Source: Membranipora membranacea (lineage: Eukaryota > Bryozoa > Gymnolaemata > Cheilostomatida > Membraniporidae). From it: DNA of 64,000 nt. Below the pieces are notes generated by a model. That model ran no database searches. It was not told the DNA's origin and saw only the letters and a list, made by a program, of their open reading frames with translations. Made by a program: the position numbers and the translations under genes. The stretch spans positions 31,062,001-31,126,000 of the forward strand of contig OU612065.1 of the NCBI GenBank assembly GCA_914767715.1, given 5' to 3'. Positions 31,095 to 43,960 of this stretch are shown piece after piece (position 1 is the first letter of the stretch; each line of letters starts with the position of its first letter).

Positions 31095-31985
31095 TTACTT
31101 TTGGAAGACACTATTTTGGTATTTGATACATTCTGCTCTAAAACATTTGGCACGGATCTGCACGTGGAACTTGACTGATTGATATCTGCCTGACGGCAGC
31201 TGGTTAAGACGGAGTAATGGTTCATCTTCGGTGGCAATCATACGGAGGCTCTTTACTTTCAGTATATTAGAGTAAAGGTCGTCTACGGGTGTGAATGTAA
31301 GTTCGCCTGATAGGTAACCTGCAGTTCTTATCACAGATTTTAACTTTTTCTTAGAGTCTGCGCTCAGATGACTATATAGCACAACCAGGTGGTAGGTGAT
31401 TACTGACTCTATGAAGGACTTGTAGCAGGTCGTTATTAGTTTCTCAGTGACACCGAGATGGTATAGCTTGGCGATTATATGTAGCCTTTGGCGAGCTTTC
31501 GCTGTAGTTTTCAAGGTGTTCAGAGTAAAATCCAGTTTGTTGGTAATAATGGTGCCTAAGTATGTAAATTGTTCTACCTGCTCAATTGAAGTATTGTTTA
31601 CAAGCAGTTGTGGGTAGCTTGGGTTATCCCTTGCATTGCACATGACCATTTCTTTTGTTTTCTTTGCATTGAGTATTAGGTCATTATCCGCGCACCATGA
31701 GTTGATGGTATTAGTCATTGTTTGAAGTTCAGATGGCTGGTTTTCTGTCAGCAATTCAATGATCACAGTGTCGTCGGCATATTTTACTAGTTTGACGTTG
31801 CTTGTTGATGGCATATCGACAACATAAAAGGAGAATAGCAGTGGGCTGATGATGCATCCCTGAGGGCTTCCAGTTGAAGTGCTCAATGTACAGGTACTCT
31901 CAAGTATATATTTGTAGCCTATAGTTATTATATTTATAATAGTATGTGGCCACTTTTCATGTACAGCACATATACTCTGGGTCAT
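31095..31985 (-). pseudogene. Non-LTR reverse transcriptase, 5'-truncated (family 1)
   Basis: A single open frame of 296 codons covers RT motifs 4-7 and the thumb: TGSPQGCIISPLLFSFYV, then KYADDTVI (catalytic Asp pair), YLGTIIT, and a conserved C-terminal LPSGRYQSVKF motif. Motifs upstream of SPQG are poorly kept and the endonuclease is missing, so the insertion is truncated at its 5' end. The uninterrupted frame suggests a fairly young insertion. Confidence 0.8.
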
Positions 31986-32917
31986 TTACTAATCGCATGG
32001 GTTTTTCAATTTGTCAGAAATACACCAGTGCATTCAGAAAATGGTTAAATTGATAAAACTAGGAGTTTTCTCCTCCGACTATGCAAAAAGAAACAATGAT
32101 ACGTGCCATATATTGTAAATATGAGTAGAAATTTAGAAATATATTGTGCCAAACATCCTCAATAAAAAGCCTAACCATGATTAATCAAAAAATATAAAGG
32201 CCAAAGTAGTCAAATGCAAATTCTAACACTTTAGATATTTATGTATAATATAAGGGGGACAAACGCTGACGCTGCCTCTCTCGGTGACACTTTTATTACG
32301 GTACATGATGTTGGCTGTAATTAGCATAAGAAATTACCCCAGAAAAGATTAAAACAAAGTATATACTCATTTTTCTCTGCAAGAGGAAAATTTTGAACAC
32401 TTTTGAGCCATCCGACAATAGACTATATTTGATGTTATTGGATAACCCATTTTTCCCAGCATATAATAATGTTCGCTTACCCAATCACTTTGATGGCATG
32501 GCAACTCCCACTAATATCATGGCATGCCATCGAAAGATTGAAATAACCCACGAAGGTGTCACATAGGAGGAACGGGGATTATAACCCATTAAAGAGGCTT
32601 AGTTGTATATAAAGATCATATGTGTGAATTGGTTTATGGGTCCTAAGATGCACAAATTCCATACAACTCAGCGAGTTTGTTTTTCTATACATGGGGTCTT
32701 ATTTGACTGCTTTACTCAACGAACCCTTTATTTGCAAGTGGTTTGTGTGGGGTAGATACCTTCTACCGATACCCGCCATTAGCAGCTACTTTTTTACGAA
32801 GAGACGATGGATGGATTTATTACTATCATAGACAAAAATTTGTCACGAAATACGTTGTTAATACTGACAAGAAAGAAAAACATGGAAAAATCAGATCTCT
32901 GTTGTATAAAAAGTTTT
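31986..32917. other. No gene seen
   Basis: Only chance frames. No recognisable repeat within the unit. Confidence 0.45.
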
Positions 32918-33661
32918 TTAGAATAGTATATTATTAAGTGTATGTATGAGATGTCTTAAAAAGCTGTCTCTACCCCATGTACCCCGATATTTAACGGTGC
33001 GGTAGCGACCTGAGGGGCATTTAGTTAGAAAGTCATTGATAAAGTGCTCTTCATCGTGTATGTACCGTAGTCCAAGTGTCTTGATCTGGTTGACCACCAG
33101 AGCATCTATATCGGGGTGCTCAATCCCTAACTTGGCGGCATCTTTAAATATTTTGCGTAAGGACTTCTTGTCGCTTGCATGGATGCTTGTAAAAAGTATG
33201 GGGAGACAGTAAGTGATGAGGGATACGATAAAACTCTTGAATAACATATGAGAAAGGGGCTTTGAGCTATAGTATACAAAATTTTTCACAATATACATGC
33301 GTTGAGATGCAGTAGTCACTATGGATTGCACATGATCATGATAGCGGAGTTTATCGTCAACAGTAACACCAAGGTATTTTACTTTGTCACAAAAATCAAC
33401 TTCCGTGCCGTTAAGGATAAGAGTAGGGGTAATGGGCCTAACAAGCTGAGTAGAAAACATCATTTCTTGAGTCTTGGAGGCGTTTAACAATAGGCTTAAA
33501 TCACAACATTGCTTTGAAATTCTACTAATCTCATCAAGATGGGCACTAAGATCTGATTGATTTGATATGCATCCAATTATACAGGTGTCGTCTGCGTATT
33601 TAATGACAGTTATATTGCTCAAGTCTGAGGTAATCCTATTGGTATATATTGAAAACAAAAG
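32918..33661 (-). pseudogene. Non-LTR reverse transcriptase, 5'-truncated (family 2)
   Basis: A 246-codon frame starts inside the SPLLFSIYTNR motif and continues through KYADDTCIIG, LLLNASKTQEM, KYLGVTVDDKL and the end motif CPSGRYRTVKYRGTWG with SFLRHLI. Close relative of the element at 34638-36743 but a separate insertion. Truncation at the N-terminal edge makes it inactive. Confidence 0.8.
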
Positions 33662-34358
33662 TGGAGATAAACAGCAAAGGATTCTTTATGCAGGGTGCAG
33701 GAAACACTAGACCTCCTTTACAAAATACCAAGGTTGATAAAATGGGTCATGAAGAGGGGGAAATTGATTTGGGTCTTTCATGGGTATAACATTTCTTTGA
33801 TCTGAAAAGTTGTTTTGAGATGAAGCTCTTCTTAAGTTTCTGTATACATGATTAACAGGTTGATGTTCATGATCATCAGCTATCTAAATATCGCTCTTCA
33901 ATATCTTAAACATAAAAATACCAATAGTTAGTAGAAATTAAAACAGCAGGCTCTACTGGTTTGGACACACTACTGTTAAAAGGCATATTTATATTAACTA
34001 CTGACTGATCGGACAATGAACACATCATAATCACAGTCAAAGACAGTCACTGCATGTAGACAGTATTCAAAAAGAGGCAAAAGCCAATGCTCAAAAGCCA
34101 AACTTTAAGAACCATTGAAAATTGTCACCAGAAAGAATCAACTGTCCTTTGCTGTCTGGCTGTCTCTCTGTTATGATTGATTGTTTTGTGCAAAGGCGGG
34201 CAGCCTGCCCAGATGCACCTTTCTAAGCGTCAATTGGATATTTCTTTAGGAAAGCCTTAATTTTTAGGAATTAAAGAAATGCTAGATAGTTTCCCATTGG
34301 TCAAATTATCCGCTGTATTACACCTTTCCTCAAAAAATATCATAAAGCGTATCACAGG
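33662..34358. other. No gene seen
   Basis: From about 34153 the sequence matches the 17229 flank of the inverted-repeat element. Confidence 0.5.
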
Positions 34359-34480
34359 TAGCCTTGTCACGTGGCCACTGGTTTATGTTTTTTTTTGTTT
34401 TTTGGGTGGCCTTGTATTTCTCGGTATGGTATTGGTAGTTGATTGTAGTAATTATGTGAAAACATGGCTAAGTTGAAAAA

Positions 34481-34550
34481 ATTTAAAACACCCATGAGTA
34501 TGACCATGACCTTGACCTTGATCATAGTCATACTCATGGGTGTTTTAAAT
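34481..34550. repeat. 31-bp stem hairpin (before copy 3)
   Basis: Same hairpin as 17551-17620 with one more mismatch near the loop (GATCATAGTC for GGTCATAGTC). Confidence 0.85.
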
Positions 34551-34637
34551 GTTTTTTAACTTAACCATTTTTTAACATTATTACTACAATATCTAGTGCA
34601 ATCAACTTATTTATATTTATTTTGAATATGATAAATG

Positions 34638-36743
34638 GTTGGTTGGTTGGTTTATTTTGCCACAAGTATTAGGTATGCTGCAAGATTGAATGTTTATACT
34701 GTTACATGAGTAGCGAATACCAAAAAGAAACATAAACAAAATGAGTAAAGTAAAGTCTGACTTCTAGTGGACTAAAAAATATCTTGCAATATCAAAATCA
34801 AGTGTCTGAGGAATGAGTCTTTACCCCAGGCAGTTCTGTATTTAAGGCTGCGATATCTGCCTGAGGGGAGTTTCTCAAGAAAATTGTTTAAAAAATGTTC
34901 GTCATCATGTATTATCTGCAGGGCCAGGTTCTTTGTCTGTTTTGATATGACTGAATCTAGGTCCCCAATATCAAGACCTAGTCTGTCGCCTTGCTTAAAA
35001 AACTTTCTCAGAGATTTCTTGTCTGGTGAATAAATACTAGTGAACAAAATAGGTAGGCAGTAGGTTAGAATGGATACAATAAAACTTTTAAATAACATGC
35101 AGGCTAAAGGCTTTGTACTCTGATAATTAAAGGTTCTGAAGACAAACATTCTCTGATTTGCTTTGGATACAACATTATTGACATGATCTTCGAAACGTAA
35201 TTTGTTATCAAAGAGAACTCCCAAATATTTAACATTGTCACAAAAATCTATTTTTACTCCATTTAATTCGAGAGTAGGACTGTCAGGTTTATCTCTCTTA
35301 GTGGAGAAAAGCATCTCTTGGGTTTTAGAAGGATTAAGTAATAAGTCGAGTTCTTTGCATAGACCAGAGATTCTATTGATCTCATTAAAATAATTAGACA
35401 AGTCATTATTATCAGAGATGCAACCAACAATACAAGTGTCATCAGCATATTTTAAAATAGTTATATTGCTCTGTTCTGACCTAAGCCTATTTGTATACAC
35501 TGAGAATAATAGAGGACTGAGGACAGAACCCTGAGGTGTTCCGGGGATGTTCCTGTGTCGGTGGTGATTGATGTTGAGAGAATATCGTTTACTATTGTTC
35601 TTTGTGTTCTGCCTGTCAGGAAACTCGACACCCAGTTTGTAACTCTGGAGTCTAGATGTTGCAGTTCTGTGAGGAGATTACTGACACTGATGGTGTTAAA
35701 TGCAGACGAGAAGTCGAGAAATAGGCCTCTTGCATAGTTGGCAGCTTGAAGGTCTATGTAACTAGTTATTGTGGTAATAAGGCATAATACTGCATCCTGG
35801 GTTGATCTTTTAGCTCGGTAGGCAAATTGGTGATTGTCGAGAGGAGTGTTTTTAACTATATAGCTTTTCAGCAGACGTTCCATTGTTTTACATAAGCAGC
35901 TTGTCAGGGCTATTGGTCGGAAGTGTTTAAGTTGATTTGGCTTGTCAGTTTTTGGCAGTGGTTTGATGATGGCCGATTTCCATATATTAGGAGTTGTTTG
36001 AGAGTCTAGAGAGAAGTTGAATATATCCGTAATTACAGGCGCTAGTTGGTCAGCACAGAGTTTTAATGCTCTTGGTATCAGACCATCAGGTCAAGCACCC
36101 TTTCTAGAGTTGAGGCGCTTGAGTTGTACCCGAACTGATTTTTCATCTATTGTGCAGGGAGGAGCAGTTAGGTTTTTGTAAGCAGGTTGTGGTGGCTGAG
36201 TGTCTTGTTTCTCAAATCTGGCAAAGAAGTTGTTGAGTTCTTCAGGTTGGAAGTTCATATCTGGTTGTGACTTGGAGTTGCTGGTTGGAAGTCCGCTAAT
36301 TTTCTTAATGTCGTTCCAAGCGTTTGCAGGATCACTGGCTAAATGTTGTTGGATTTTTAGGGAATATTCTTCTCTGGCTTTTTTATTTTCTTTTGAGACT
36401 TGCTTTTTGAGTTTATGATAGAGTTTTTTATTTCCATTTTTGTGGGCGTCGTGTTTCTCAACTATCATATCCAGAATGCGCTTTGTAATCCACGGCTTTT
36501 TGTTGGCATATTTTTTAACTTCCTTTGGTGGTATGGTGGTCTGTGCAGAAATTAATGTAGTCAGTTATCGTTTCAGTCCGCTGGTTGATGTTGTCATTGG
36601 CATCTGTGAGATTGTCCCAAAGTGTGGTATCTAAGCATGCTTGAAGATTATCGACATTACTGTCGGAGAATGTTCTGCGAGTTGTAAACGTAGGTTTTAA
36701 TTTAGACAAAGGTTTATAGGATGGCACGAGATGCATAATGTAA
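34638..36743 (-). pseudogene. Non-LTR retrotransposon ORF2 fragment (family 3, before copy 3)
   Basis: Minus strand. The 3' end at 34638 carries an (AACC)n tail. Reading 5' to 3': N-terminal linker (36736-36515), KPWI region, Lys-rich segment (36468-36091) stopped by a TGA that replaces Arg, FRPIAL-type region, DNHQFAYRAKRST, FLDFSSAFNTI (motif A), a frameshift just before IPGTPQGSVLSPLLF, KYADDTCIVG (motif C) and LPSGRYRSLKYRTAWG near the end at 34772. The polymerase core is nearly complete but split by a frameshift and stops; the endonuclease is missing. Confidence 0.85.
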
Positions 36744-36909
36744 TGACAAAGTTAATTTATTTGCCTATGGAACAGAGAAAAATTCAAAGCTCAAAGCGGT
36801 GAAGATTAAAGCTAAAACAGCAGAAGACAACTACCGATACCATACCGAGAAATACAAGGCCACCTAAAAAACAAAAAAAGCAAGAACCAGTGGCCACGTG
36901 ACAAGGCTA

Positions 36910-38670
36910 TATCACAGGATATTGAATATATCTGAAGACTGCCTACCAGTCAAACTGATATGGGACCATTTGCCTTGTATTTTTTGGACGATGTTCTCAG
37001 GCTACCGCTATATTTATTTCTCTACTAATTTATAATCAATTGTAGAAATTTACATTTGGAAAAAAAATTGACAGTGAACAGGTTCCCATCTCAGTCAGTC
37101 AGTCTTAATGGTCAGCTCAGTAAGCAGCGCCTTCATCACTGAACCGTGGGATCTTTGTGGAAAATAGCCAAAACTCAGAGCGAAGGCATATCAAATTAAT
37201 CGGTGTTGGAGTAGGGCACCTGCCCTCTAATATGAAAGTGACAGAGGTCTTGGGATGTTAATCCAGCTGCAAACTGCTGACTACTGGGCTCAGTTGATAC
37301 CCCAGGGGTGAACTGACATACCTGCAAATTTAGAGAAGCATGACGCTAAATATGACGGCCTCGTCCCTAAGCACCTTTATTTCTAAGTCTTTGGACCGAG
37401 ACAGTTTTGATACGCCGAAATCTCAATATAGTGCTAGCTACAAAACAAAGAAAGATTGGTCATCAATTTGATATTTGATTTGATATTCTGGTTCAAAGCT
37501 AATTCACTGAAGCTCTTCCTAACGTCTTTTTGCTCTGAAATGGGTCAGCCAGTTGTCCCTCGGCCAGAGTCAGTGGTAAAGTGTTAATATATATGAGTTA
37601 TCTTGTCTTAAGTCAAGAGCGGCAAACTCCTGCAAAACACAAGTTACTTATCATTAAACTCTCCTTTCAAAACCTAATTTTTCGAATTGAAATTATATTT
37701 CAACTTCTATGTAACCACTGCTCGTCAATAACAAGTCACCAACTTGATATGTGAACCTTTGTTGAACACCGATGATGGTTTAATTGGATAAACTGTTGAG
37801 TGGAGTACATATAGTCATGAGGCTCTTGATTGATTTGTGGTGCATTGTACTCTCCAGTTCAGTGGTCCCTTGGCTCTTAGTTCTAGCTGTCTCTCTTAAG
37901 GTTATGATACCAAAGATGGTTTTTCCTCTAGTGCGCAATGCCACAGGATCCAGAAAATGCCCCTAATGGGTGCTTCAGAGGCTTCTTGTAAACATTATGC
38001 AGTTGAAAGTCTGATATAAATCATAGCGCAACTTCAAGACATGAGGTCATGCTGAAACCAATATTTTCAGAATCAGTGTTCGATTAGCTTTCCAAAGATA
38101 TATAAATTGTCCAAATCGGTTAACGCTGGTATCATAACCTTATGTCTCTCTCTGTCTTGTCTAGTCTCCCTTGTGGTCCTTGCGCATCTCCTGTGCGCAG
38201 CCTGCAACCCTCCCTTCCTCTCTACTGCAGGTAGTCCCTATATATAGCTCCTTAACCTTGGTCCCTATATTTCGGACTACACTACAGTGGGTGCCTCCAA
38301 ACACATATTTCTCTAGATCATTCACAACTACTGAACTAGAATACGTAGTGTTTATAGATTCAATCAGGTATATTGAGTGAAAACAGTTTTGTTTTTGTAT
38401 ACCCACGCTGTTTGATTTTAAAAACACAGCAATACAGGAGGTTCAAATTTTCATGACTTTGTGTAATAGATAAATATCAGTCTATAAGCTTGCTTGGATT
38501 AAATATGGATATTCATCCTCATAATACAGAACTATTTGTTCATGTTATATACTTTTATTGGCAACCAAAGTCATCTCATTCGAAATGTTTTGCACTCAGT
38601 GCCAGAAAAAATGTTTTTTGAAAACAAAAAAAGAGAAACAGAAAGGAAATGATATCATCAATGATGTTGG
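36910..38670. other. No gene seen (copy 3)
   Basis: Same content as 1080-2866. Confidence 0.6.
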
Positions 38671-39315
38671 TCAAGTCGATAATATATGGTTGAAAAGTAA
38701 AGTTTTGAATGAACGGAACTTCTCTTTAGATCTCAAATGTAACGTTAAAGAATTGTATGTAGCAGAAACTTTGTATCTTAGATTGTCTGTATGATATAAA
38801 AGTAAATGTTTATCACGAAAATTGAACTTGGTAGTGTTTTTAAATCCTCTATATATAAACGGAGGTGTTAAAAAATTGTTTATCTTATGCGCAAAAAAAG
38901 TGAAGTGAAATAACAAACAAGCTTAGGAAGAGGTAGGAGTTGTAATGATTGTGTAATGGATTCGGTTGGAATGAGATAATATGGGATGTAATGCACATTT
39001 GCGATAATGCGTAAACCCCGTTTTTGCAACAAAAATAATCTATTGAGGGCATTATTGCAGGACAAGTTGCCAATGATATGGATACCATATATAAGGTGAC
39101 AATAGATAAACTGGAAGTAAAATGTGCGGGCACTTGCTATATCCAAGAAGTATCTCAAATTTTGAAGTAGGTAAACATTCCGTTGTACCTTTTTATATAC
39201 ATACTCTAGATGATCCTGCCATGAAAGCGAGTCATTCAACACAAAACCCAGAAGCCTTGTAGTTCTCTGTCTGTTTAGTTTTTCATGCCCTATGTACAGT
39301 TCCAGGTCATAAAGC
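38671..39315 (-). pseudogene. Reverse transcriptase C-terminal relic (non-LTR), copy 3
   Basis: As at 2867-3510, with one extra A in the A-run near 38892-38898 that changes where the upper frame ends (LFLRIR instead of LFCA). Confidence 0.7.
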
Positions 39316-40309
39316 AGATCTGTAAACTATAAAGCGGATGTGGTGTAAACTATACACTATCTGCTGATGCCTGATTCCATATCTGGCCACATCGAGGCTC
39401 CTGGCTCAATTATGACCTTCAGCCTCAAACAAGCCTCGATTGATTGTTATTGTAAGATTTTTTAAAACAAAGCCATGTAATAGTTTCGTTCACAAGCTTT
39501 GGAACTGGGCAAGCTGCCAGCTATTGCACTCAAACAATCAAACATAACAGAGACAAAACCACCTTCTGAGAAATTCAAGGAACTCAAGAATTCACTTTAG
39601 AGAGCATTTTTTGTCATATACAATACATTGCTGGGTTTTATTAAAGTTTGACTCTAGAGCCATGGTTTCTATTCTCTCTTTAATATAAACCTTCAGCAAG
39701 GTCTGGTTTTGGCTGCTTTTATGCTATGATTACAATCTAAGATTCCTCCTTAGATGGTGTAACACATAATATACACTGAAATCTTATCACAACCCCAATT
39801 GGCAATCTTTGAAAGCCAAAGCATACCCAAGACCCGCACTCAATAGATGGAGAGATGGTTGCTAACTTGATTGTTACATGTGTGAATTTTTATAATTTTT
39901 GCTGTTTAGGCCTGTGTGCTTGCTACCAATAGGCTTTACCTCTTATGCTTCTAATATGAAGATGATAAGATCATGCCAAGGTCATGACAGAAGCCCCTTG
40001 ATTAATTTCAAATACGGATGCGCAAAGCTTTCAATTGAGATGGAGTTTATTCAGTTGAATGATTAAAATATATTATCATACTGTATACAAAATTGATAAG
40101 ATTAACCAAAATTGTATATTGGAGGTTGTCAGCTTGTCCAGAGAGTTTGAAACAGTTAAGCTGGTGGTTTAACAGGCACATCATCTAAAATTAAAATTGA
40201 GAAACGAAGATAAGTCTTAGAAGTAAGTAATTAAATAAAAGCTTAATAAATGATTTAAGTTTAGGATCCGTTTTTTAACCATTTAAAAAAAATCAAAACC
40301 AAGGATTAT
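39316..40309. other. No further gene (copy 3)
   Basis: 3' flank of the peptide gene, as in copy 2. Confidence 0.4.
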
Positions 40310-40388
40310 CTGACAAAGAAACAGCGGACCACACATGGCATTATGTTCCATTGTAGACCGACTAGATATGATAATACAATAATACTTA

Positions 40389-40933
40389 CTAGCACTTAGA
40401 TTTTGGCATGCAGACTCGAGGTTTACAGCTCTGGCAGCAGTGTGTGTTTTTCTTGCCGTACGTCTGAGTGTTGCAGTCCTCATTGCGCACACATTGCTCA
40501 CCTCCGTGGGTATCATAAGTGTTGCAGTTATTTCTACTGGCGGCTGGGAAACAAGAATATACTTTGAAGCATTGTTATATTGGTATTACTTGTCTAGTCA
40601 GTAGATGGACAACACAAGAGGAAGTTCTTTTAAATTAACTTGCCTTATAATTGAACTTTGTATGTTCTGTGAGCGTTTACAACTTGAGAACTTGAAGGTT
40701 AATCACTTATTGTGGGTCTTTTACTTTAGAAATGATCTTAGGGTTTGACATGAATCCCACATTTGAGACAACAAAATGTTCGAAACATTCTTTCTTGTTA
40801 CACAGAAAAATTTAAGAACTAATTGATTATTAAAAGTGAGTATTTAAAATTTCAAGGAGTAACTTATGTTAGACTTACCAACAGCAGCTACCAACACAAG
40901 GCATGCAAATATGAGTGTGATGAATCGAGCCAT
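40389..40933 (-). CDS. Secreted eight-cysteine peptide, ShK-like (copy 3)
   Basis: Exons 40879-40933 and 40389-40543. The predicted protein appears identical to copy 2 (Val variant). Splice sites, stop-overlapping donor and upstream TATA are retained. Confidence 0.75.
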
Positions 40934-41014
40934 GGTGAAGAAGTTTGAGTCTCTCTTGGTTCTGTAAACTTAGGTAGAAGAATGAATTTATGACCTTAAT
41001 TGAAAAGTAGGGAA

Positions 41015-41022
41015 TTTATATA
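41015..41022 (-). promoter_or_regulatory. TATA box of the peptide gene (copy 3)
   Basis: TATATAAA on the minus strand, 82 bases before the ATG. Confidence 0.5.
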
Positions 41023-42391
41023 CTGTGGCAAACAGGATCCTTGGATTGTGTACACTGATAATGGTTAGATAAAGCTTACGTAGACAAAGTGTCGATGAGT
41101 TTCAAATATAGCATCAGATCATTATGTGTCATAAACGCTTAGGCTAGTTACATCCTTTTCTAATTGTATACCAGGATTTAAAGCAGTCATATGTAATCAT
41201 AATAGATAATTGATTTAGAATGTCCCTTTAAAAGATACAGTCTATAGATAAGAAAATTGACAGCTCAGATGCAATTGGTAGTCTCTTCATATTAGAATTA
41301 TACATAAAAAAATAATCATTTATGCTTTGATATCGAATAAAATATTGGCAGCTCTACAAATGGAAGAGATAGATTAGTGAGTTATGGGCATTTTTGCCGA
41401 CAAGCTTAATGGCATTCATCGTCATCAAGAATTTTGAATTAAACAAGGAAAAGAAAATTATGTTAAAAAGCGGCAAATAATGAATGAATAGTGCCTAAAG
41501 TCTATAAATGTCTCTATTATTTCCAGCAAATAATAATAACTGCTTGTATTATTAGCGACTTGGAACACAATTTATACACAGTATTATGACCGGAAAAACT
41601 TTTTCTTTTATCGAGTGTAAAATTGTAAATTACTGAAAATTAAAAAACCAAAGTTTTTGTTTACAAAATGAAACTGAAAATTCCTTACTTATTATTATTA
41701 TGAACTATATAACTAGGGTCACAGTGGCTGTGATAGTTTGTGAAGTAGGAATTAAAGGATGTAAGAGTAACAGGTACCAGAAGTTAGACCCAGTTTAACT
41801 CTTCCTACATTGGTTTAACATCAACCGATGAGTTGTTACCATAAACCTATAAATACTTATATATATATATATTAATACTTACATTTATATGTACATGGTT
41901 GTTACTCTGACAAGACTGCATATATAAAGATGAGTATGAATATGAAGATAATGTGTGAATGGATGATAAATGCACAATTGAAAGATAGCTAGGTGAGGTA
42001 ATACTTTTGACAATGCATCAATGTTTATTTGCTCTTACACTATAAGCCTCTGTCTTACCTGTTAACAGTAGAATCTAACTACTGGTTTTATGTGAGAAGT
42101 GTAGATAACTCAGTTGAGCTAAAATTGAATCAATAGTAAGAAAATTGGAGATCAAGGAGTAAAAGACAGACCTCCTATTTTTTTTTTACTTTGTTTGTGA
42201 TTATTGTGATTTGTCAATCAAGGATTTTTTTTTTCAATGCGATAAAAGAGACATGTCCGACAACGTCAGTTTACCTACACTGGCCATATTTTGATGGAGA
42301 GGCTATTCCAAGCTTTTGCAGTTCGGTATTTCATGATTTTGACATTACTGCACTTATTGCTGTGTGTATCACGCACTGGCTCTGTGAGCTG
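41023..42391. other. Divergent intergenic region; no gene seen (copy 3)
   Basis: As in copy 2; one private change (GTAAGAGTAAC for GTAGGAGTAAC) near 41762. Confidence 0.5.
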
Positions 42392-42681
42392 TGCAGGTAT
42401 TATGTTTTGATGGAGATATTTTTTTCTTTAGCACTACACTGCACGCTTGATCTCAAGATCGTCTACAAATATTTAGATTGAAGTTTCTTGCAAGCGCTCG
42501 TTGTAGCTATCAAGCTCAGGGTAGATTATTTTGAGCGCGTACCACTGTAGGCCTTCAAGCTATTGCCTTCATTTATTTGATGCGAAGTTGAACCAGGCTA
42601 GTGCTGCATATTGTACTGCTGGGAGAATGGTTGATCTGCAGACATGAGGAAGGCTTTACATTCTACATTTACTCCAAGTAG
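42392..42681 (-). pseudogene. Second reverse transcriptase relic (copy 3)
   Basis: Same as 23351-23640, with a small change near 42492. Confidence 0.65.
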
Positions 42682-43211
42682 CTTGAATGTGGTGACATCT
42701 CAGGTGATGTTTGGAGCATCTAGTCGTTTCTGAGGCTTCTGAGGTTTTTGATGCTGGATTTGGTTTTGTTTTTGTTGTGGGCGAGATGGTTTTTGATACT
42801 TCAGCTAGACAATGACCTTGAGGAAAGCCTACATCTACAGCTTTAGATGATGATCTAGCACAACTGAAGCTACAAGGTCTGATAAAAAACTGTTGTTGGT
42901 AGTGTCATCTATCACTCCGAGTGCTTCCTATTTTCAAGGTTGCATGGATGATTGTTTATTAAAAATTATTCAAGGGTATATTTTCTGTCATTGAATATCT
43001 GAATCATTTAATTTTGTTATTTATAGACTTTTTCATTTGATGATACTTCATCTGCCATTTGATCATACTTCACTGCCATCTGCCATCATCATTATCTAAT
43101 TGTCATGAACTGTGACACTATAATGATATTATGAACTTTATATTCTATTCAAGTCCGGTTTCAGGGCAAATGCGGTATGCGTATGGTATAAGGTTTATCA
43201 TATCTATTTAG
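42682..43211. other. No gene seen (copy 3)
   Basis: As at 23641-24170. Confidence 0.4.
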
Positions 43212-43331
43212 CGCACCCTTGTACAAGGGTGATTTGTGAAGAGCTCACCTCAATTAGCAGCACGGGTAGTGACTGGGATTTGAACCTGTAACTCTCAGAT
43301 TGAGAAACTCGAATCCTAACCACTACGCCAC
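43212..43331 (-). mobile_element. tRNA-derived SINE (copy 3)
   Basis: Identical in layout to 24171-24290. Confidence 0.65.
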
Positions 43332-43446
43332 CCTGCCACTCTGCCACCCTGCCACCTGTCCACCCTGCCACCCTGCCACCCTGCCACCCTGCCACCCTGC
43401 CACCCTGCCACCCTGCCACCCTGCCACCCTGCCACCCCTCCACCCT
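43332..43446. repeat. 8-bp minisatellite (copy 3)
   Basis: 120 bases between the fixed flanks, three units fewer than copy 2. Confidence 0.9.
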
Positions 43447-43585
43447 GAAGGATATGTACACCTTTTTCCATCTATCAAATTATAATAATTGTTGTTATAT
43501 TTAGATCTAATTGACACGCAGCCTAAGTTTAAAGAAATCCATTCATTTATCTGAGTAAACAGACAAAGACATCACCTACTTCACC

Positions 43586-43960
43586 ATGGCTCGATTCTTC
43601 ACACTTATTTCTGCATGCCTTGTAATGGAAGCTGGTGGTAAGTATACATAAGATAATCATTCAATTTTTTAAAGCTCATTTAATAAATTATCTTAGATTT
43701 TTAAAATGATAAGATAATAACTTGTTTTGCATAACCAGAAAGAATATTTCAAAATTGTTCCATTAGTGTCAAGCGCGAATATCATTTCAAACAAAGGCAA
43801 CAATGTATTTTTTTTTACAGTAGCTACCACTGGTCACAGTAAAAATTGCTGCTGGGATTATGATACCCATTGAGGAGAGCAATGTGTGCACTATGAAGAC
43901 TGCGACCCTCAGACATACGGCAAGAAGAACAGAAGAAGAAGTGTATCCTGAATCTCAGTC
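43586..43960 (+). pseudogene. Divergent ShK-like paralogue, truncated (copy 3)
   Basis: Exon 1 43586-43637; exon 2 from 43821 with the shared TGA and the shared truncation. A private A-to-G change lies near 43904. Confidence 0.8.

Larger units (their letters stand above)
25912..36743. repeat. Spacer of the 19-kb tandem unit, first copy
   Basis: Matches 44928-55759 at an offset of 19016 with only a handful of substitutions that I could spot (for example near 29007, 31211, 34038, 34385 and 35727). This is far closer than either copy is to the copy 1 - copy 2 interval. Confidence 0.9.
34359..36909. mobile_element. Inverted-repeat element split by a retrotransposon (before copy 3)
   Basis: Left arm 34359-34440 and right arm 36829-36909 correspond to the arms at 17431-17511 and 17791-17870. 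The element here is 2.5 kb instead of 440 bases because a non-LTR retrotransposon lies between the arms. Confidence 0.7.
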
